Part shown: in pieces, positions 10,991 to 23,417 of the stretch
Position numbering within the stretch: position 1 is the first letter of the stretch
How the letters are laid out: every line of letters begins with the position of its first letter
Assembly (NCBI GenBank): GCA_023213395.1
Contig: CM041465.1
Location: 63,743,741-63,807,740 of the forward strand
Direction: 5' to 3'
Length of the DNA: 64,000 nt
DNA from: Cycas panzhihuaensis
Taxonomy: Eukaryota > Cycadophyta
Notes under the pieces: generated by a model
What the model was told of the DNA's origin: nothing
Databases searched by the model: none
Seen by the model: the letters and a program-made list of their open reading frames with translations, nothing else
Made by a program: the position numbers and the translations under genes

Positions 10991-12985
10991 GGTGTCTTTT
11001 TAGAAGGGAAAAAATGAATAAGAGACTATAAAAGTGATGGTAATAAATGACCAATCACTATTTACAAGTGGGAAATATAATGAAGTAGTGTAGCAGAAGG
11101 AAGAAGAAGCGAGAATGGTTGCTCAAAGATGAAGGGAGCAACTTAGAGAAAAGTCACCAACACTTGTGACAAATATTAACCTGATGCAGCAAGAAAATGA
11201 GAAGCACTATGATAAAAATTAGCCACTAACGCTTGTGGAAAATATTAACTTGATGCAATAGGAATATGAAAAGCATTATGATTTTTATTACACTATAGAT
11301 CACTTTTTACAAATAAGTAAGTGATTAATATACAAGATTGTAGGTCAATGTAGAAGTTAATATCATTGGGTTTACACAACTTGAAACTCAAATGTAAGAT
11401 GCGTAATCAACCTAATAACCTCTAACTTGTGTCCAACGTATAGTTGAGGTTGTTAAAGGGATGCCTAGGCTTCTAGTAGAATTAAGTTGGCCTTCACCCG
11501 CAATACCCGCAATCGTGCTTGGTGATGAAATCCAAGTCACAACAGAGCCCAGGTACTCCCAATCCTTACCCAATTCACTAATGAGTAGTTATATACCTCC
11601 TATGAGGAGTGGTACATGCATACCCATGGCTATGATAGATATTAGATTAGGTATATTTTAATCTTATATTAAAATTTTAGTTTTCCCAATTGGTTATTAA
11701 GATGATCCCTGATTGAGGCACGATGGTATGGCTAACCAAACCTCACCAATATTTCAGTTTAGTCTAGTTCCAACTTGCAACCTACACCTCCTTTATGGCA
11801 TGGTATTCTTCCAACCAAGGTATCTCAACCTTGGTGAGTGTGTGAATAGGTACAAGATGGTAGAAAATAGCATACATGATGCGTTCCTTGTAGGAAGAGT
11901 GAAAAGATTATCGAATTGTATCAAACGTACATTTAACTGAAAATAGAATGCTTACTTAGAGTGATTTCTTGAAGTGTCTTTATAGTGCTGAAATGAAATT
12001 CTAATAAGTAAGTGAGGACACCAGATATTGCTTCAATCCAGGTGTTTTTTCTCACTTTTATAACGGGCTTTTAAGCCTTATAAAAAGAAGGAAGAAATTT
12101 TCTTCACTTTTTTTTTTTTTGTTAATACAAAAAAAGTAGTCTTCACTAAATTAGTAATAACTTTCTTCCACGATGTCAAAATGGAGTGCCAATTTTTATT
12201 CTACAAGATAGACTCATAGCTTCATCTTTAAGAAGTGGAATTAGGTCTAAATGAGTTCTGGAATGTTTTTGACAACCCTACAAATTTAGGAAAATATATT
12301 TTTCCAGAATTCTTACTAAAAATAACTGTTGTTCACTAAAATAGCAATAACTTTCTTATAAGACATCCAAATTAGGTGCCGATTTTTGTGTTGGAAAGTA
12401 GACTTGGAGCCTCATCTTCAACAATTAGAATCCTTCAATTGGAGCTCGTTAGAATATTTTGCAGACCTATGAAGTTCAGCAATTAAATTGTATTTCTGTA
12501 GAAATTTCAGCTTGCTAATATCTCATTACATTATACTATATGAAATTTCCATCATTTTTTTATCACCAGGATCCTAATATGGGCAAGATGAGAGCATATA
12601 ATGATGGATATTTTAAATAACTTAAAATTATTAAAAAAAAGAAAAGGGTAAAACCTCCCCTTACAATCATTCTTCTAAATGCTGGAAATTTTTTGGTAGC
12701 ATTTCCCCTTATTAAATGGACAAAAATAGGGGAAAGAAAAGGAATAATGAGATAGCATGAATGGCCAGAAAAGGATTGAAATCCTTGGGCCTTACAACTC
12801 CTTGTATTATGCTTCCAAACTTACAAAAGAGAAAGGAAAAGTAAACAATATAAAATATACTATAATAATAACTTGAAAATATTTCTAAATTCACTTTCAC
12901 AATCTCCTTCACCACATGGATTATGGGGGAGAAGGAAGTGATGGCTCTATTGCAAGTGCAAGTGAGGAATATGAAGGAAGCAATT
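10991..12985 (-). other. Copia-1 long 5' leader without recognisable gene
   Basis: About 2 kb lies between PBS and gag start, longer than in most copia elements. The short plus-strand frames near 11461-11661 and 11713-11940 have no family resemblance that I recognise. The leader holds a tandem duplication (12142-12440). A related leader end survives in Copia-2 at 20120-20350. Confidence 0.6.
12142..12440. repeat. Duplicated leader module in Copia-1
   Basis: Two copies starting near 12142 and 12335 share CACTAAA-TAG-AATAACTTTCTT, then GTGCC-ATTTTT, then TAGACT and TCATCTT, about 193 bp apart, with moderate divergence. It is transcribed as part of the element leader if the LTR promoter is used. 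Confidence 0.7.
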
Positions 12986-12995
12986 TCTGATACCA
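12986..12995 (-). other. Primer-binding site of Copia-1
   Basis: On the minus strand TGGTATCAGA, complementary to initiator tRNA-Met, begins 2 bp after the LTR end. Confidence 0.85.
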
Positions 12996-12997
12996 CA

Positions 12998-13294
12998 TGA
13001 AAAGAGTGGATCTATCCTTCATCTCCATGCATTAAACACAAAGACAAGCATGGGAGGAAGAGAGACTTAAGAGAAAGAAAGTAGCTCTCACAAAATGGGG
13101 AGGTAAGAATGAATCTCCTCCATTGAGCTTTTACTTTTATATTGAGAGAGGGAGAATTAGAGTTAGGTGAAATGAAATTACATATAATACACATGAAAGT
13201 ACATTTCATTTAAGTGATCTAATTTAAAGCTCACTTAAGACCTTTTTTGAAATAATCAACTAATACAATGACCTTATGTCATTAACCCTTTTCA
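12998..13294 (-). repeat. Copia-1 5' LTR (297 bp)
   Basis: Plus strand reads TGAAAAGAGTGG...CCCTTTTCA, giving the short terminal inverted repeat TGAAAAG/CTTTTCA. The same LTR, same length, occurs at 20351-20647. It is flanked on the right by the duplicated GGGAG. Confidence 0.93.
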
Positions 13295-14030
13295 GGGAGG
13301 CCACAAGAGAGATGGGAATGACCACTTGTGACTCTATAGGAATACTAGGCTCCTCAATGGAAGGGGTTTCAAGTCAAGACCTAGAATGAAGTGAGCACTC
13401 CCTACTTGTGTTTAGGAGGGATATGGGATGAGGGATATCCTTTTCCTTACTATCAAACTCATCATCACTCAATACAATGAGGTACCTATAGCTCCCTACA
13501 CCAATAGGGGTAAACTAAATGAGGTTAGAAGAGGAAGGAGAAGGTCGCTCCTCTGGGTAGGAAGTATTAGGGATGTCAATTATGCAAGCAAAGGTATGAG
13601 TAGATGGGACTTTGTTGAGATAATGAACTACTTGATGAGACTGTTGCAACTATTTAATAAGAGAAGGCTCCTAGGAAACAACCTTCATTCATCTTTTGTG
13701 GATGAATTTAAGTTGTCCCCAACAAGACAAACACATAATTCCCATCTAGTCAAGCCATAGATGTCCTAACATAAGGTTGTAGTCTATATCTACATCAAGG
13801 ACTACAATGTCTGTCCTCAAGGGTAAGAGGAATGGAGATAGAACCAAAGGGTATTTTCTTGCTACCATCATAGCCTTGATAATGCCATGGAACTAGATTA
13901 AGAGTCACTATACCTAACTCCTATATGATGTACAAAGACATAGTGTTAATGAAAGAACCATTGTCTACAATGGTCCTTTAGATAGTACACTTAGGAGTGT
14001 CTATAGATATGGTGAAAGGGTAGTGCCATT
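13295..14030 (-). pseudogene. Gypsy-B copy 1 protease region
   Basis: The minus strand matches copy 2 at about 58070-58780, including the stretch equivalent to the protease end (Y-N-LLG-PWL). In copy 1 it is so rich in stops that no ORF over 60 codons survives on the correct strand. The match resumes here after Copia-1. Confidence 0.75.
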
Positions 14031-15660
14031 AGTATTCCCTTTCATTGGTCAGGGGGAGATCTTTAAGGTCAAAAGAGATGCAGACTCCCCACTTGTGGTA
14101 ATGCCCAAAGCATGGATTGATGCATCTACTAACCCTAAAGTCTCTAGAAGGAGAGCATGTTGCTTTGGGCAACTCCTCAAGACATCCACCATGGACATCC
14201 CAACAACCATATTATGAAGCTCATCTATGATAAAGAAGGATTTCCCTTTCCCAATTGGTTGGGGAAGTGCCCTTTAGAAATCATAACAACCTAGATGAAC
14301 AAGGATAGTCTTGGGGAGTAGAGGAATCTATAAAGGAGGGTTATCTAAGGGAGGATCAAGTTAGGAACAGGAAGAGATGCATATGGCCTCTTTATCCACT
14401 TGAGATAAAGTCAAATCATATAGTGGTATGGTATCGAGTATCTAGATGACTCTCTTTCCCTTATTTTGGTATCAAGAAGGCAAAGAGGTTTGACGATGAG
14501 AACTAGAAGAAGAGGAGGGACTTCTTGCCCCCTTCCCCTTAGCTTGCATGGGATGAGGGTTAGGAGATCTTCCTCTATTCTAGTTCCCTCTATGTTGGGC
14601 ATGTTGATCTTGTTTCTTGTGATTGGGGAAGGGATCTCTATGGATGGGTTGGTTTAGGTTGGGCCTAGATGCCTTCTTAAGAGAGGAATCATGATGCAAA
14701 GGCGGTTTAGGATGTTGCACCCTATATTATAAATCCCCATGGAAGTATTCACTATGGATGGAGCACCACTTCTTCTCTAAGGAAGGTTTGGTCTTCCTTA
14801 CTTAAGAAGAATGGGTATTTCCATCCTTGGGAGGTGCTACTTAGGAAGCTTGGTGAATAGGTCTATGAGAGTCTGGCGATGGGGGAGGAGCTTAAAGCTT
14901 AAGCTCCTTCATCATACACTTGAACGAGAGTATGGAAGAGGTCAAGGGATCTAAAGTCTTCTCTGTTGAGTGGGTCAAAGACTTTGGGGGTTGCTATGAT
15001 TTGATGTCACAAGACAGAGGGGGTGCCTTGCATCGCTATGACAATTTGAGAGGCTTCTTGAGACCCACGTAGATGTCAATAACCTCAAGAGCCAAACACT
15101 TGGCTATAGTAGAGTCATATTTCATTGCTTCCATTTTGAGGACCTCAACATGTACCTTAGGATGGAGGGTATTTACAAAGAGATCCCTCTTCAACTCCTT
15201 AGTCAATGTGGCATTTGTAGAGTGAAGGAGATCATGAAAATACCTAACAAAGTCATGATTCATCTCCTCATGACCTTGTTGAAGAGATAATAAGGCTTTT
15301 ATTCCACTCTCAAAGGGACGAGCAACATCAAAATAGTTGACAAACTCATCTAAGAGTTATTGGAATGAATAGGCAAGGAGGGGATAGAACCACTTAAGGG
15401 CATCACCCTATAAGGAACATGGAAAATGTTCCATTAGGATGTGATCATAGGCCTAATAATCAATGCATGCCATGTAGAAACTCCTGACATGCTCGGTTGG
15501 GCCTTGCAAAGAGGTCCCATAAAACTTGGGCACCTCTGGGAGATGAGGTGGTAAGTTGGTCCTTAATGCCTCAATGGACAAGGGAGTTAACCTATAGTCA
15601 ATAAAGGGATGAGCTCTTAGTTGAGCTGATGGGTCAATAAAAGATAAAGAAGGAGGTGAG
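14031..15660 (-). pseudogene. Gypsy-B copy 1 gag
   Basis: Minus-strand VRYFHDLLHSTNATLTKELK within 15036-15263 is the retrotransposon gag core and aligns with 59811-60089 of copy 2. Downstream, the zinc motif near 14750 reads WCSIHSEYFHGDL with the second and last cysteines lost, where copy 2 has WCSIHRECFHDDLQC. Stops occur throughout. The variable linker between gag and protease makes up 14031-14700. Confidence 0.82.
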
Positions 15661-18600
15661 GGAGGTCTAACTAAAAGGGGTATATGTACTCCCTCCCACT
15701 TGGTAGGAAGGGACTAATCCTATATGTGAAGGAATTGGGTGAGAGGCAAATGGGTAAGCGAAACCCATTACCCTTTGGGGATATGCCCCTTGTTAAAAGT
15801 GGACTTGGGAAAAGGAGCCTTGAGGAGGGATTTAACCTCCTTGCGAAGGAATTGCATGTGAGGTGATGCATGAAGATAAAGAGAATGGGTGTGGCACCAG
15901 ATTCTACCCATATGGACCACCTGTAGGTGGTGCAACACCATATGGGTAGAGGGGGTCCACCCCATAGATAAGAAGGGGATTTTCCTTTCCATGCCCCCAA
16001 GGTTGGGATGTGTATCTCAAGAGTACATATAGAGAGGGATCACTACGTTAGGGTTGAGGGCACGTGGGGATTTTCCCCACATGGATGGAGGAAGGGGGAC
16101 ATATAGGTTACCTAGGTCAAGTAGAATATGGATGGACCCAGGTTGGTTGAGGTGTGGTCATTTGTCTATGAGGATATATACTTAACCCTATTTAGTAGGT
16201 GAGTATACCTCGAGTGGTCCCTAAAGTATAGGGGACAGACAAAGAAAAAATAATGAGGGATAGCCCCATTGTGGATATGGAAGTAGAATGGGAAGAGTGT
16301 GGAGGTGTAAATGAGGAAGAGAAGGGTGCCACACTATGCAAGATGATTTTCAACCACTTTGGAGGTGGTTGGAGACTTACAGCTTGGAAGCATTGATGTA
16401 GTGCTTCCACCACATCCATGGGAGGGGTTCTTACTTACTCATATAGGGTAGAAGCCTCCTTATATGAAGTAGACCCCATAAGGCAATCTTCATGGGCACT
16501 CTCACCAAGGTGGTGATATCCCATAGGAGAAGAAACTCCCACATGATAGGTGGGGATATGGTGGATACTTGGGTACTCTTAATCACTCGAACAGAAGATG
16601 GGATCATAACCCTCTAAGGTGGGACCTTAGAAAGAGGTTGAAGTCTTTTGTTGAGCTTTAAAAACATAGGTGTGATAAGCCCATTCTGAAGATAATCCCT
16701 CCATAACTAATTCAAAATCAGATAAAGGAAGGGGGAAATAAGGTGACTCTTCCAAGGAAGCAGAAAGGCTTTGTAAACAATGAGAGAATCGTCATATCCA
16801 AGTTCTTTCTAAGACTCTAGAAGGAAGAGGGACAAATAGTGTGAATGGCACTAGAGGTTACCCAATGAATCAAGAAGAGATGCCAAAAAAGAGAGGCAAC
16901 ACTAACCCAAAGGAAACTAGAGTGGTTCCTTTACTAGCAAGTCCCTAGTATGGTCACTAGTGGAAGTGCACCTCTGGGGGTTCACTAAACATAAGGACAT
17001 CGAGCCTACACTATCACTATACCAAGGGCTCAAGGGTCCTTTAAGGTAGGGGGATAGGTCACCCACAAAGGGTGTCTATACATTAAAACGCAAGTTTGGA
17101 GACCCATAAATAACACACACAGCTCTCTCTTTTGGTAGGTACCTTCTCAATTTCAAGATAGGCAAAGTCATCCTCAGTTTACTAAGTAGCCTAAAAATGG
17201 ACTTTCCTATCCTGATGGGTGAAGGAAGGAGAGGGAGGGGGAAATCTCTTTTTTGGGAAGAAAGGAAAAATAGGAGGCAAACCCTAATGGAAAAGGGGGC
17301 CTATGGAATAAGAGAGGAATGGCAAGCAAAAAGATGCAAGACGCGTTTGGTGTGGAGGAACCAAATCCCAAAAGGGACAAGACAACTACGACATCTTATT
17401 GAGGGTTACCTAAAGGAAAGCCTTTAGGGCTTAGATGAGATAAACAAGTGGCTAAGCATGTCAAGAGTTTTAGAGAATTGCTTAGTTTTGTCCAAAAAGA
17501 TGATGCAACGATATAAAGTAAATACAACTTGAAAGAAACTCTCTTCCTTTTTCTCTCTTTTCCCTCTCTCTCTTTTACTTTTATAAATAAAAGAACTAGG
17601 AAATAGGGAAAGAAAAATATGAATGCAAAGGAAGAAGAGAGTATAATGACTTATGCAACTAGTTTTGATAATGCATAAAGGAAAAGATGACTACCAAAAG
17701 GCCTAGGTTCCCTTTTTGTCCCTACCCTTGTGTATGCAAGGTGTATGCAAGAGAAGGATGTAACAAAAGTTAAGAACCATTGTTATCACTTCCTTTTCAA
17801 GATGCAAAATGAGAGGTGCACTAACCCAAACTATCCCTTTTCATGGTCATGCAATAGGGAAATAAGGGGGCGAGATTGATGCACACTAATGCAATGGTTA
17901 ATCAAGCAAATATGGATACTTTCCTTTCAAATGAATGCAAAGCAAATGATTACAAACAATATGAAATGCAACCTACTTTTCCTTTTTGGGAAAGGGGAAA
18001 GAGGATAAGGGAGGAAAGAAAGGTTAGAGAGGGTACACCTGGAATTAAGTCAATTGATGAAGTGTGCCTTCCTTCCTTTGTTGTTTTCTCTTCATTGGTC
18101 ACCTTGCACTCCTAGTCATAGTTGGCATTGTGGGCAGAACCATTGGTGGAGCTTCCTTACATTCCCTAGTATGCTTAACCAAAATTAATAAAAATCTTTA
18201 AAATAAGGTTCCAAAAGAAACAAATGAAAATGAAATACACGTATCTTCCAATGCGATCCCTGCTTACTCAAAGGAAGTGGAGCGGCCTAGTAGACTAATT
18301 CCTTTCAACAAGAGATTATATGCATGTACAAGAGCAAATGGATATGTGTATTTTCTAGAAGGACATCTAAATTTTGCTTTAGCTTTAAAGAAAAGAAACA
18401 ATATGTCTTCCAATCTTTCCCATTATGTATTTAAAAGTTTCCAAATAATTCTTAAAGGGAAAGAGGAGTCTAAAGGGTATGAGAAAGGAGAGCCTCAGAA
18501 TGGCTAACTCCTCTAAACAAGACACCTCCTCATGCTCAAGTACTCTAAGAAAACAAATTAAAAGAGGGTTTGTAACCCCAAACAAGCAAGGTGAATGCTA

Positions 18601-18830
18601 CAACTTATAAGAATCAAAAGACATAAAAGTTGTAAAAAATGTAAATGTTACAAAAGTTGCAATGTGAAAACTCTTGCAAGATTTGCAAAGAGGATGGAAA
18701 CCTCATAAACAATAAGATTTATAAAGAGACCAATAGCTAAATGATATGCATAAGGGTTGTATATAATCATTGCAAGGGGCTATGAATGCTACGACCAATA
18801 GTAGCTTTAACCCAAGGGTTTCCTTAGTGT
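15661..18830 (-). other. Gypsy-B copy 1 proline-rich region and 5' leader
   Basis: This 3.2-kb stretch corresponds to 60500-63330 of copy 2. Its gag-proximal part encodes remnants rich in proline, serine and histidine on the minus strand (for example 15671-16000). The rest has no coding pattern that I recognise, and contains a pyrimidine-rich stretch at 17538-17580. Long leaders or an extra reading frame before gag are known in Tat-type elements. Confidence 0.6.
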
Positions 18831-20114
18831 GTAGGATGGATATGGCATAGGAAAACCAGGAAAGGTAGGGGCTGCCCTGGAGGATGTGGCTATGAGGGTC
18901 AGAACCCTAGCCATGGAATCCTCTTCTCCCTTTTAAAGAGTTTCCACAATCACTTTCTTATGTCCCAAGGGGAAACCAAGAGGTGTTGAGGCATAAATAA
19001 GGGCAAAGGAAGAGTTTGATTTCCTTTAGATGGCCCAAAGAGACAAAAGTGCATTCAAAACTTGTAAATAAATGATAGTACTCGCAAAATATATTTACTA
19101 GAAGGAATAGTAGTAGGAAACAAACTTGAAATAACCACTAAAAACTGAAATGAGATTGATATTACCTCATTCATCAATGGAAGGGGAAGAATCCCTCTTA
19201 CTAGGTGGAGAAGGACTCCACTTGGTAGGAAAAATGAGGGTAAAAAACTTGCAAAACTTGGTGTAGCAACTAGAGTGAGCACTTTAGGAAGAAGACCTAC
19301 TGAAGATGAACTAGTGTTAACCTATAATCTAGGGTTTTACCCTAGGAGAAGAAGAAGATAGAAGGAGAGAGTAGAAAATGTGAGTTCGAAGCATTTTTTC
19401 CTTTCACAAGAGAGCTAAGAGAGGTAAAATGGATTCAAAATTGGGTTTCTATACCCAAATTTGACCTATTGAGCAATTAGAATTCACTCTGAGCTAGAAG
19501 TAGCATCCTACCATACGTTAGTTTTGTAGTAAATGTGAAAATAACCATTACTAGGCCATAGATGCTAATGGGTAGTGACCTTATGATAAACTTCACAATA
19601 TCACGAAGTTTGTCACAATACCACAAATATCACCATGGTGTGAATAAAATAAAGAAAAATAAAATAAAAGAGAGGCCTAGGAGGCCCCCAAAAGAAGGGT
19701 CCTTGGGCCTAATAGAGTAATGTGTTGGACTGGTAAGGCATCTACCATCAATAAATGGCATATGCAAGGGTGATCAGGTCTAAAATAAGGTGTTAGGGAT
19801 TATGCATAATGCCAATGGTAGTCAAAGAGTGTGTCGCAAGAGCCTAAGAGTACTCAAGAGTGTTGAAGAGGTGTCATGGAGGGTTGTGTAATGCCATAGG
19901 ACATCTTTCCTAAGTCGTCATAGGTTGAATGATAATCATAAGAACAAAAAGAGAAAGTAAACCAAGCATCTCTACCATACAATCAATGATACCATATAGA
20001 ATACATATACTAAACATCTCATTACATCCTAAAGTAAACGAGGAGCAAGGTTAGAGATATACCTATGCCTACCCAAAAGATGTCATCCATGTCCATTCTT
20101 GGTAGCCAAGAAAT
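18830..20114 (-). repeat. Gypsy-B copy 1 5' LTR (approximate inner edge)
   Basis: It aligns with the copy 2 LTR at 48778-50082: both have the TTCACAATATCAC/TTCACAGTACTGC hairpin region, CATGGAGGGTTGTG/CATAGGAGGGTTGTG and the end TGGTAGCCAAGAAATA/TGTAGCTGGGAAACA. The outer (right) end at 20114 is well placed; the inner edge near 18830 is an estimate because the LTR-leader joint is diverged. Length about 1.28 kb against 1.3 kb in copy 2. Confidence 0.7.
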
Positions 20115-20647
20115 AACTACCAAAGGATTGGAATACTTAAGCCTTACAACTCCTTATATTGTGCTTCCAAACTTGTAAAATATAAAGGGAAAGCAAATAA
20201 TACTAAATATGCTATGATAAAAACTTAAAAATATTTGTAAATCCACTTTCACAATATCCTTCACCACATGGATTATGGAGGAGAAGGAAGTAATGGCTCC
20301 ATTGCAAGTGAAAGTGAGGAATATAAAAGAAGTAAGCTCTAATACCACATGAAAAGAGTGAATCTATCCTTCATCTCCATGTACTAAACACAAAGGCAAA
20401 TATAGGAGCAAGTGAGACTTGAGAGAAAGAGAGTAGCTCTCACAAAATGGGGAGGTAAGAATGAATCTCCTCCATTGAGATTTTACTTTTATATTGACAT
20501 AGGAAGGATTAAAGTTAGGTGAAATGAAATTACATATAATGTACATAAAAGTATATTTCACTTAAGTGATCTAATTTAAAGTTTACTTAAGATACTTTTA
20601 AGAAATAATCAACTAATTTAATGACCTTATAACATTGACCTATTTCA
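20115..20647 (-). mobile_element. Copia-2: leader and 5' LTR of an older Copia-1 relative
   Basis: 20351-20647 is a 297-bp LTR of the Copia-1 family (TGAAAAGAG...TATTTCA). To its left TAATACCACA is the mutated PBS and 20120-20350 matches the Copia-1 leader at 12765-12997. The match stops exactly where the Gypsy-B copy 1 LTR ends, so copy 1 appears to have inserted into this element's leader. Its remaining part would lie left of the window. Confidence 0.8.
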
Positions 20648-20832
20648 GTGAGTGCCTTACTTGGCCAAGTTCTCATTTCTAGATCTAATACTAGCTATAA
20701 GACCAGCACAGGTGAATAAACAAATCAAGAGGGCCTTGGACCTTCCTAGTAGCCCATGAACTAAGGTATATAGAGCCTTAAGCTCACGTACTGTTATATA
20801 GGGTCCTTAGTTTACCACTTGTGGGTAGGTAC
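20648..20832. other. Unassigned flank before the gene-less LTR element
   Basis: No coding or repeat pattern recognised. The sequence continues at 23418 if the LTR element is removed, so it probably belongs to the DNA upstream of Copia-3. Confidence 0.4.
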
Positions 20833-21229
20833 TATTAAAAGTAGAGATGCAACAATATAAACTCATACATATAAAACATCAAACATGTAAAGTAAGCATT
20901 ATCAAACATAATCATCACCACAAGACACCATGATTTATACGTGGAAAACCCAATGTGGGAAAAACTAGGGGAGAAGGTAGAGTTAGGACTCTACTTATGA
21001 TCATAAGGATTACATCTTTCTCCTCTCTCTTTTCTCAAGTTCTCAAGTGGTAAGAGTACAAATATATGGTGATAATCACCTCATGAGTAGCCTATCATAT
21101 ACGGTGAGTTGTTACATCATCAAATAGTGGGATAGCATGGATATGTGTGCATCTCACATATCTCGAAGTAGGTAAATGGTGGGAAGTATATGTGTATAAT
21201 AAGTCCACATTAAACATTATGTTTTAACA
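20833..21229 (-). repeat. 3' LTR of the gene-less element
   Basis: Plus strand TATTAAAAG...GTTTTAACA; the original first G of TG is mutated, as the partner LTR keeps TGTTAAAA. Matches 23021-23417 with scattered changes. Confidence 0.9.
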
Positions 21230-21237
21230 CCCCCCTA
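21230..21237 (-). other. Polypurine tract of the gene-less element
   Basis: Minus strand TAGGGGGG followed directly by TGTTAAAAC, the start of the 3' LTR on that strand. It is the expected plus-strand primer site. Confidence 0.8.
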
Positions 21238-23010
21238 TAATGTTTAATGTCCTTAAATCTTGATCTCGGGTCTTCATGTCTTCATCTTGTATGCTAGCAC
21301 ATATAACCTATAATTGTCACTTATATCCTGTATGCAGTATCACCTGTAACTTGTATCCTATAACATGTTTTTTGTATTTTGTATCCTATAACCTATTTCA
21401 TGTATATTACAGGTGAATTTGTCATACCGTATAGCTCGAGAAGAGCTTTTATATTAATCACCAAAATCATTTGTAACCTGTAAAAGACCTATACCTATAT
21501 GCTATCTCTATAAACCTATATATGAAGTGTTTTATGCACATCTTCATATCTTCACCTGTGTGGTGGCTATTTTAAATCTACATTAAGTTGTCCATAAAAT
21601 CAAGCAAAGTGATATCTGAGTCCATATAAAATAAAATCCATCTAGTGAAATATATAGGTGACCAACTGCTGTAATCACCAGTTTACTAGGACATTGCTTC
21701 AAATACATGGTTCATCTTCTTTCCAAATTGCTTGTAAGGCTGATAAGGTTTCATAAGCTGGATTAAGTCAACAACTAGATCATCCTAAACAATCAACTCT
21801 AGTACCAAGGCAACCTATTTGGCAATGGTTAATAAGGTAATTATGCTTAACTTCTAACTAAATAACATAAACTACTTCAATATCTAGGTGATCTATATGT
21901 TTGTTTAGGGCTTTCATCATCTGCTAAACCAAATATGATGTTCTAAAGGGAGAAATCAACAACCAACATATCAAGGATATTTCATATGACAAATCCATCA
22001 AATATTTCTCACTTAATGTAAAATTTTCAACTGAAATGGGCCTCAAAATATCATAAGTGGGCCTCAAAATACTTTATTTTAAACCAAACTTTAATAATCA
22101 TCCACCATTCTTAAAAAAAAAAATTCACCACCATGTTTAGAGTTATGAAAAAGATTAGAATTGACTGAAATTTTAGAAAAAGATAAAGCTCAAATAGCTT
22201 AAACATAAAAGTCAACTTGAGTAGAAAATATCTCCCTCAAATTAGCTCCAAATCTGGCTAAATTTGATTCCACATTATAGAGATCTAAATCAGCTTTCTA
22301 ATGCTTTAGATGGTTTACAAATGAAATAAATGGTTGCAGATATATTATAGAAATAGTGTAGGTACCTTTTTTGAGCTTTATATGACCTACGCATAAATAT
22401 AGATAACCAAAGAAGGAATGCAGAACTCTAACATAGGATCAAATGGACTCAAAATAATAGAAATTATATAGAAAGGGACTCAATGATGATAGGTACCCAG
22501 TAGAATTAGAATTTTTGGAAAAGAATATTGTATTAAGGAGAACGAAGTTGTGGAAGTTTTGGATCCTTTGAAGGCCCTGCAATGAAGAACATAACCAAAA
22601 ATAGCTAAAAAACTCTAAAAAGTTCCTCTGTTAAGTACTAGAAATGGGTTTGGGGCTACTACAAACCCTAGTAATACTCCAACAAGTAACAATCATTAGC
22701 AATATGATTGCAACAAGTAAAAAGCATGATTTTTCACATGTTTTCTTCTACAAAACTGGGTAAAACCCCAAACGGATGTAAATGAGCTTTAAATATACTG
22801 TAGGCTGAAATCTCTCACAACCAGTTGTCTATGAGCTCTAACACTACATGCTTTGAATATAAGCACTAACATGTATGAATGAAATATCCACATAAAATCA
22901 CATATAAACATACCATCAGTATCGACTGTGTCTCATGTATGCGACTTGATAGGCTTAAAGTAGATGAGCAAGATCTTCACCTTGCCATGGCAGCTTAGAC
23001 GCAACACTAC
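21238..23010 (-). other. Non-coding internal region of the gene-less element
   Basis: About 1.8 kb of AT-rich sequence with no ORF above 60 codons and no gag or pol motif in any frame that I could read. It contains phrases such as TCCAAATCTGGCTAAATTTGATTCC near 22250 that recall leaders of plant LTR elements. Confidence 0.6.
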
Positions 23011-23020
23011 TCTGATACCA
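23011..23020 (-). other. Primer-binding site of the gene-less element
   Basis: Minus strand TGGTATCAGA abuts the LTR end with no spacer; initiator tRNA-Met type. Confidence 0.88.
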
Positions 23021-23417
23021 TGTTAAAAATAGAGATTCAACAATATAAACTCATAAGTATAAAACATCAAACATGTAAAGTAAACATTATCAAACATAAT
23101 CATCACCAAAAGACACCAAGATTTATATGTGAAAAACTGAATGTGGGAAAAACCACTGGAGAAGGTGGAGTTAGGACTCCACTTATGATCATAAGGATTA
23201 CATCTTTCTCCTCTCTCCTTTCTCAGGTTCTCAAGTGGTGAGAGTACAAATATATAGTGATAATCACCTCATGAGTATCCTATCATATATAATGAGTCGT
23301 TACATCATCCAATAATGGGATAGCAAGGATATGTGTGCATCTCACATATCTCAAAGTAGGTAAACGATGGGAAGTGTATGTGTACAATAAGTCCATATTA
23401 AACATTATTTTTTAATA
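23021..23417 (-). repeat. 5' LTR of the gene-less element
   Basis: Plus strand TGTTAAAAATAGAG...TTTTTTAATA, with terminal inverted repeat TGTTAAAA/TTTTAAnA, followed by the duplicated GGTAC. Confidence 0.9.

Larger units (their letters stand above)
7795..13294 (-). mobile_element. Copia-1: Ty1/copia element with deleted 3' part
   Basis: The right end is a full LTR (12998-13294) with a primer-binding site inside it, then leader, gag, protease, integrase and the beginning of RT reading leftward. The left end is only the last 19 bp or so of a second LTR (7795-7813), joined straight to RT codons. The 5-bp duplication GGGAG at 7790-7794 and 13295-13299 proves both outer ends are original, so the missing RT, RNase H and most of the 3' LTR were lost by an internal deletion. 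It interrupts Gypsy-B copy 1. Confidence 0.93.
20833..23417 (-). mobile_element. Gene-less (non-autonomous) LTR retrotransposon
   Basis: Two 397-bp LTRs (20833-21229 and 23021-23417) flank 1.8 kb with no reading frame of any known family. The duplication GGTAC is present at 20828-20832 and 23418-23422. Orientation is minus: the PBS touches the right LTR and a polypurine tract touches the left one. With all cis signals but no gag or pol it must have been moved by proteins of another element. Size is between the usual TRIM and LARD classes. Confidence 0.92.

Noticed and set aside
11461-11940. Two plus-strand ORFs in the Copia-1 leader
   Set aside because: No motif, no shared frame, and on the strand opposite to the element's genes. 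Possible antisense frames, but unsupported.
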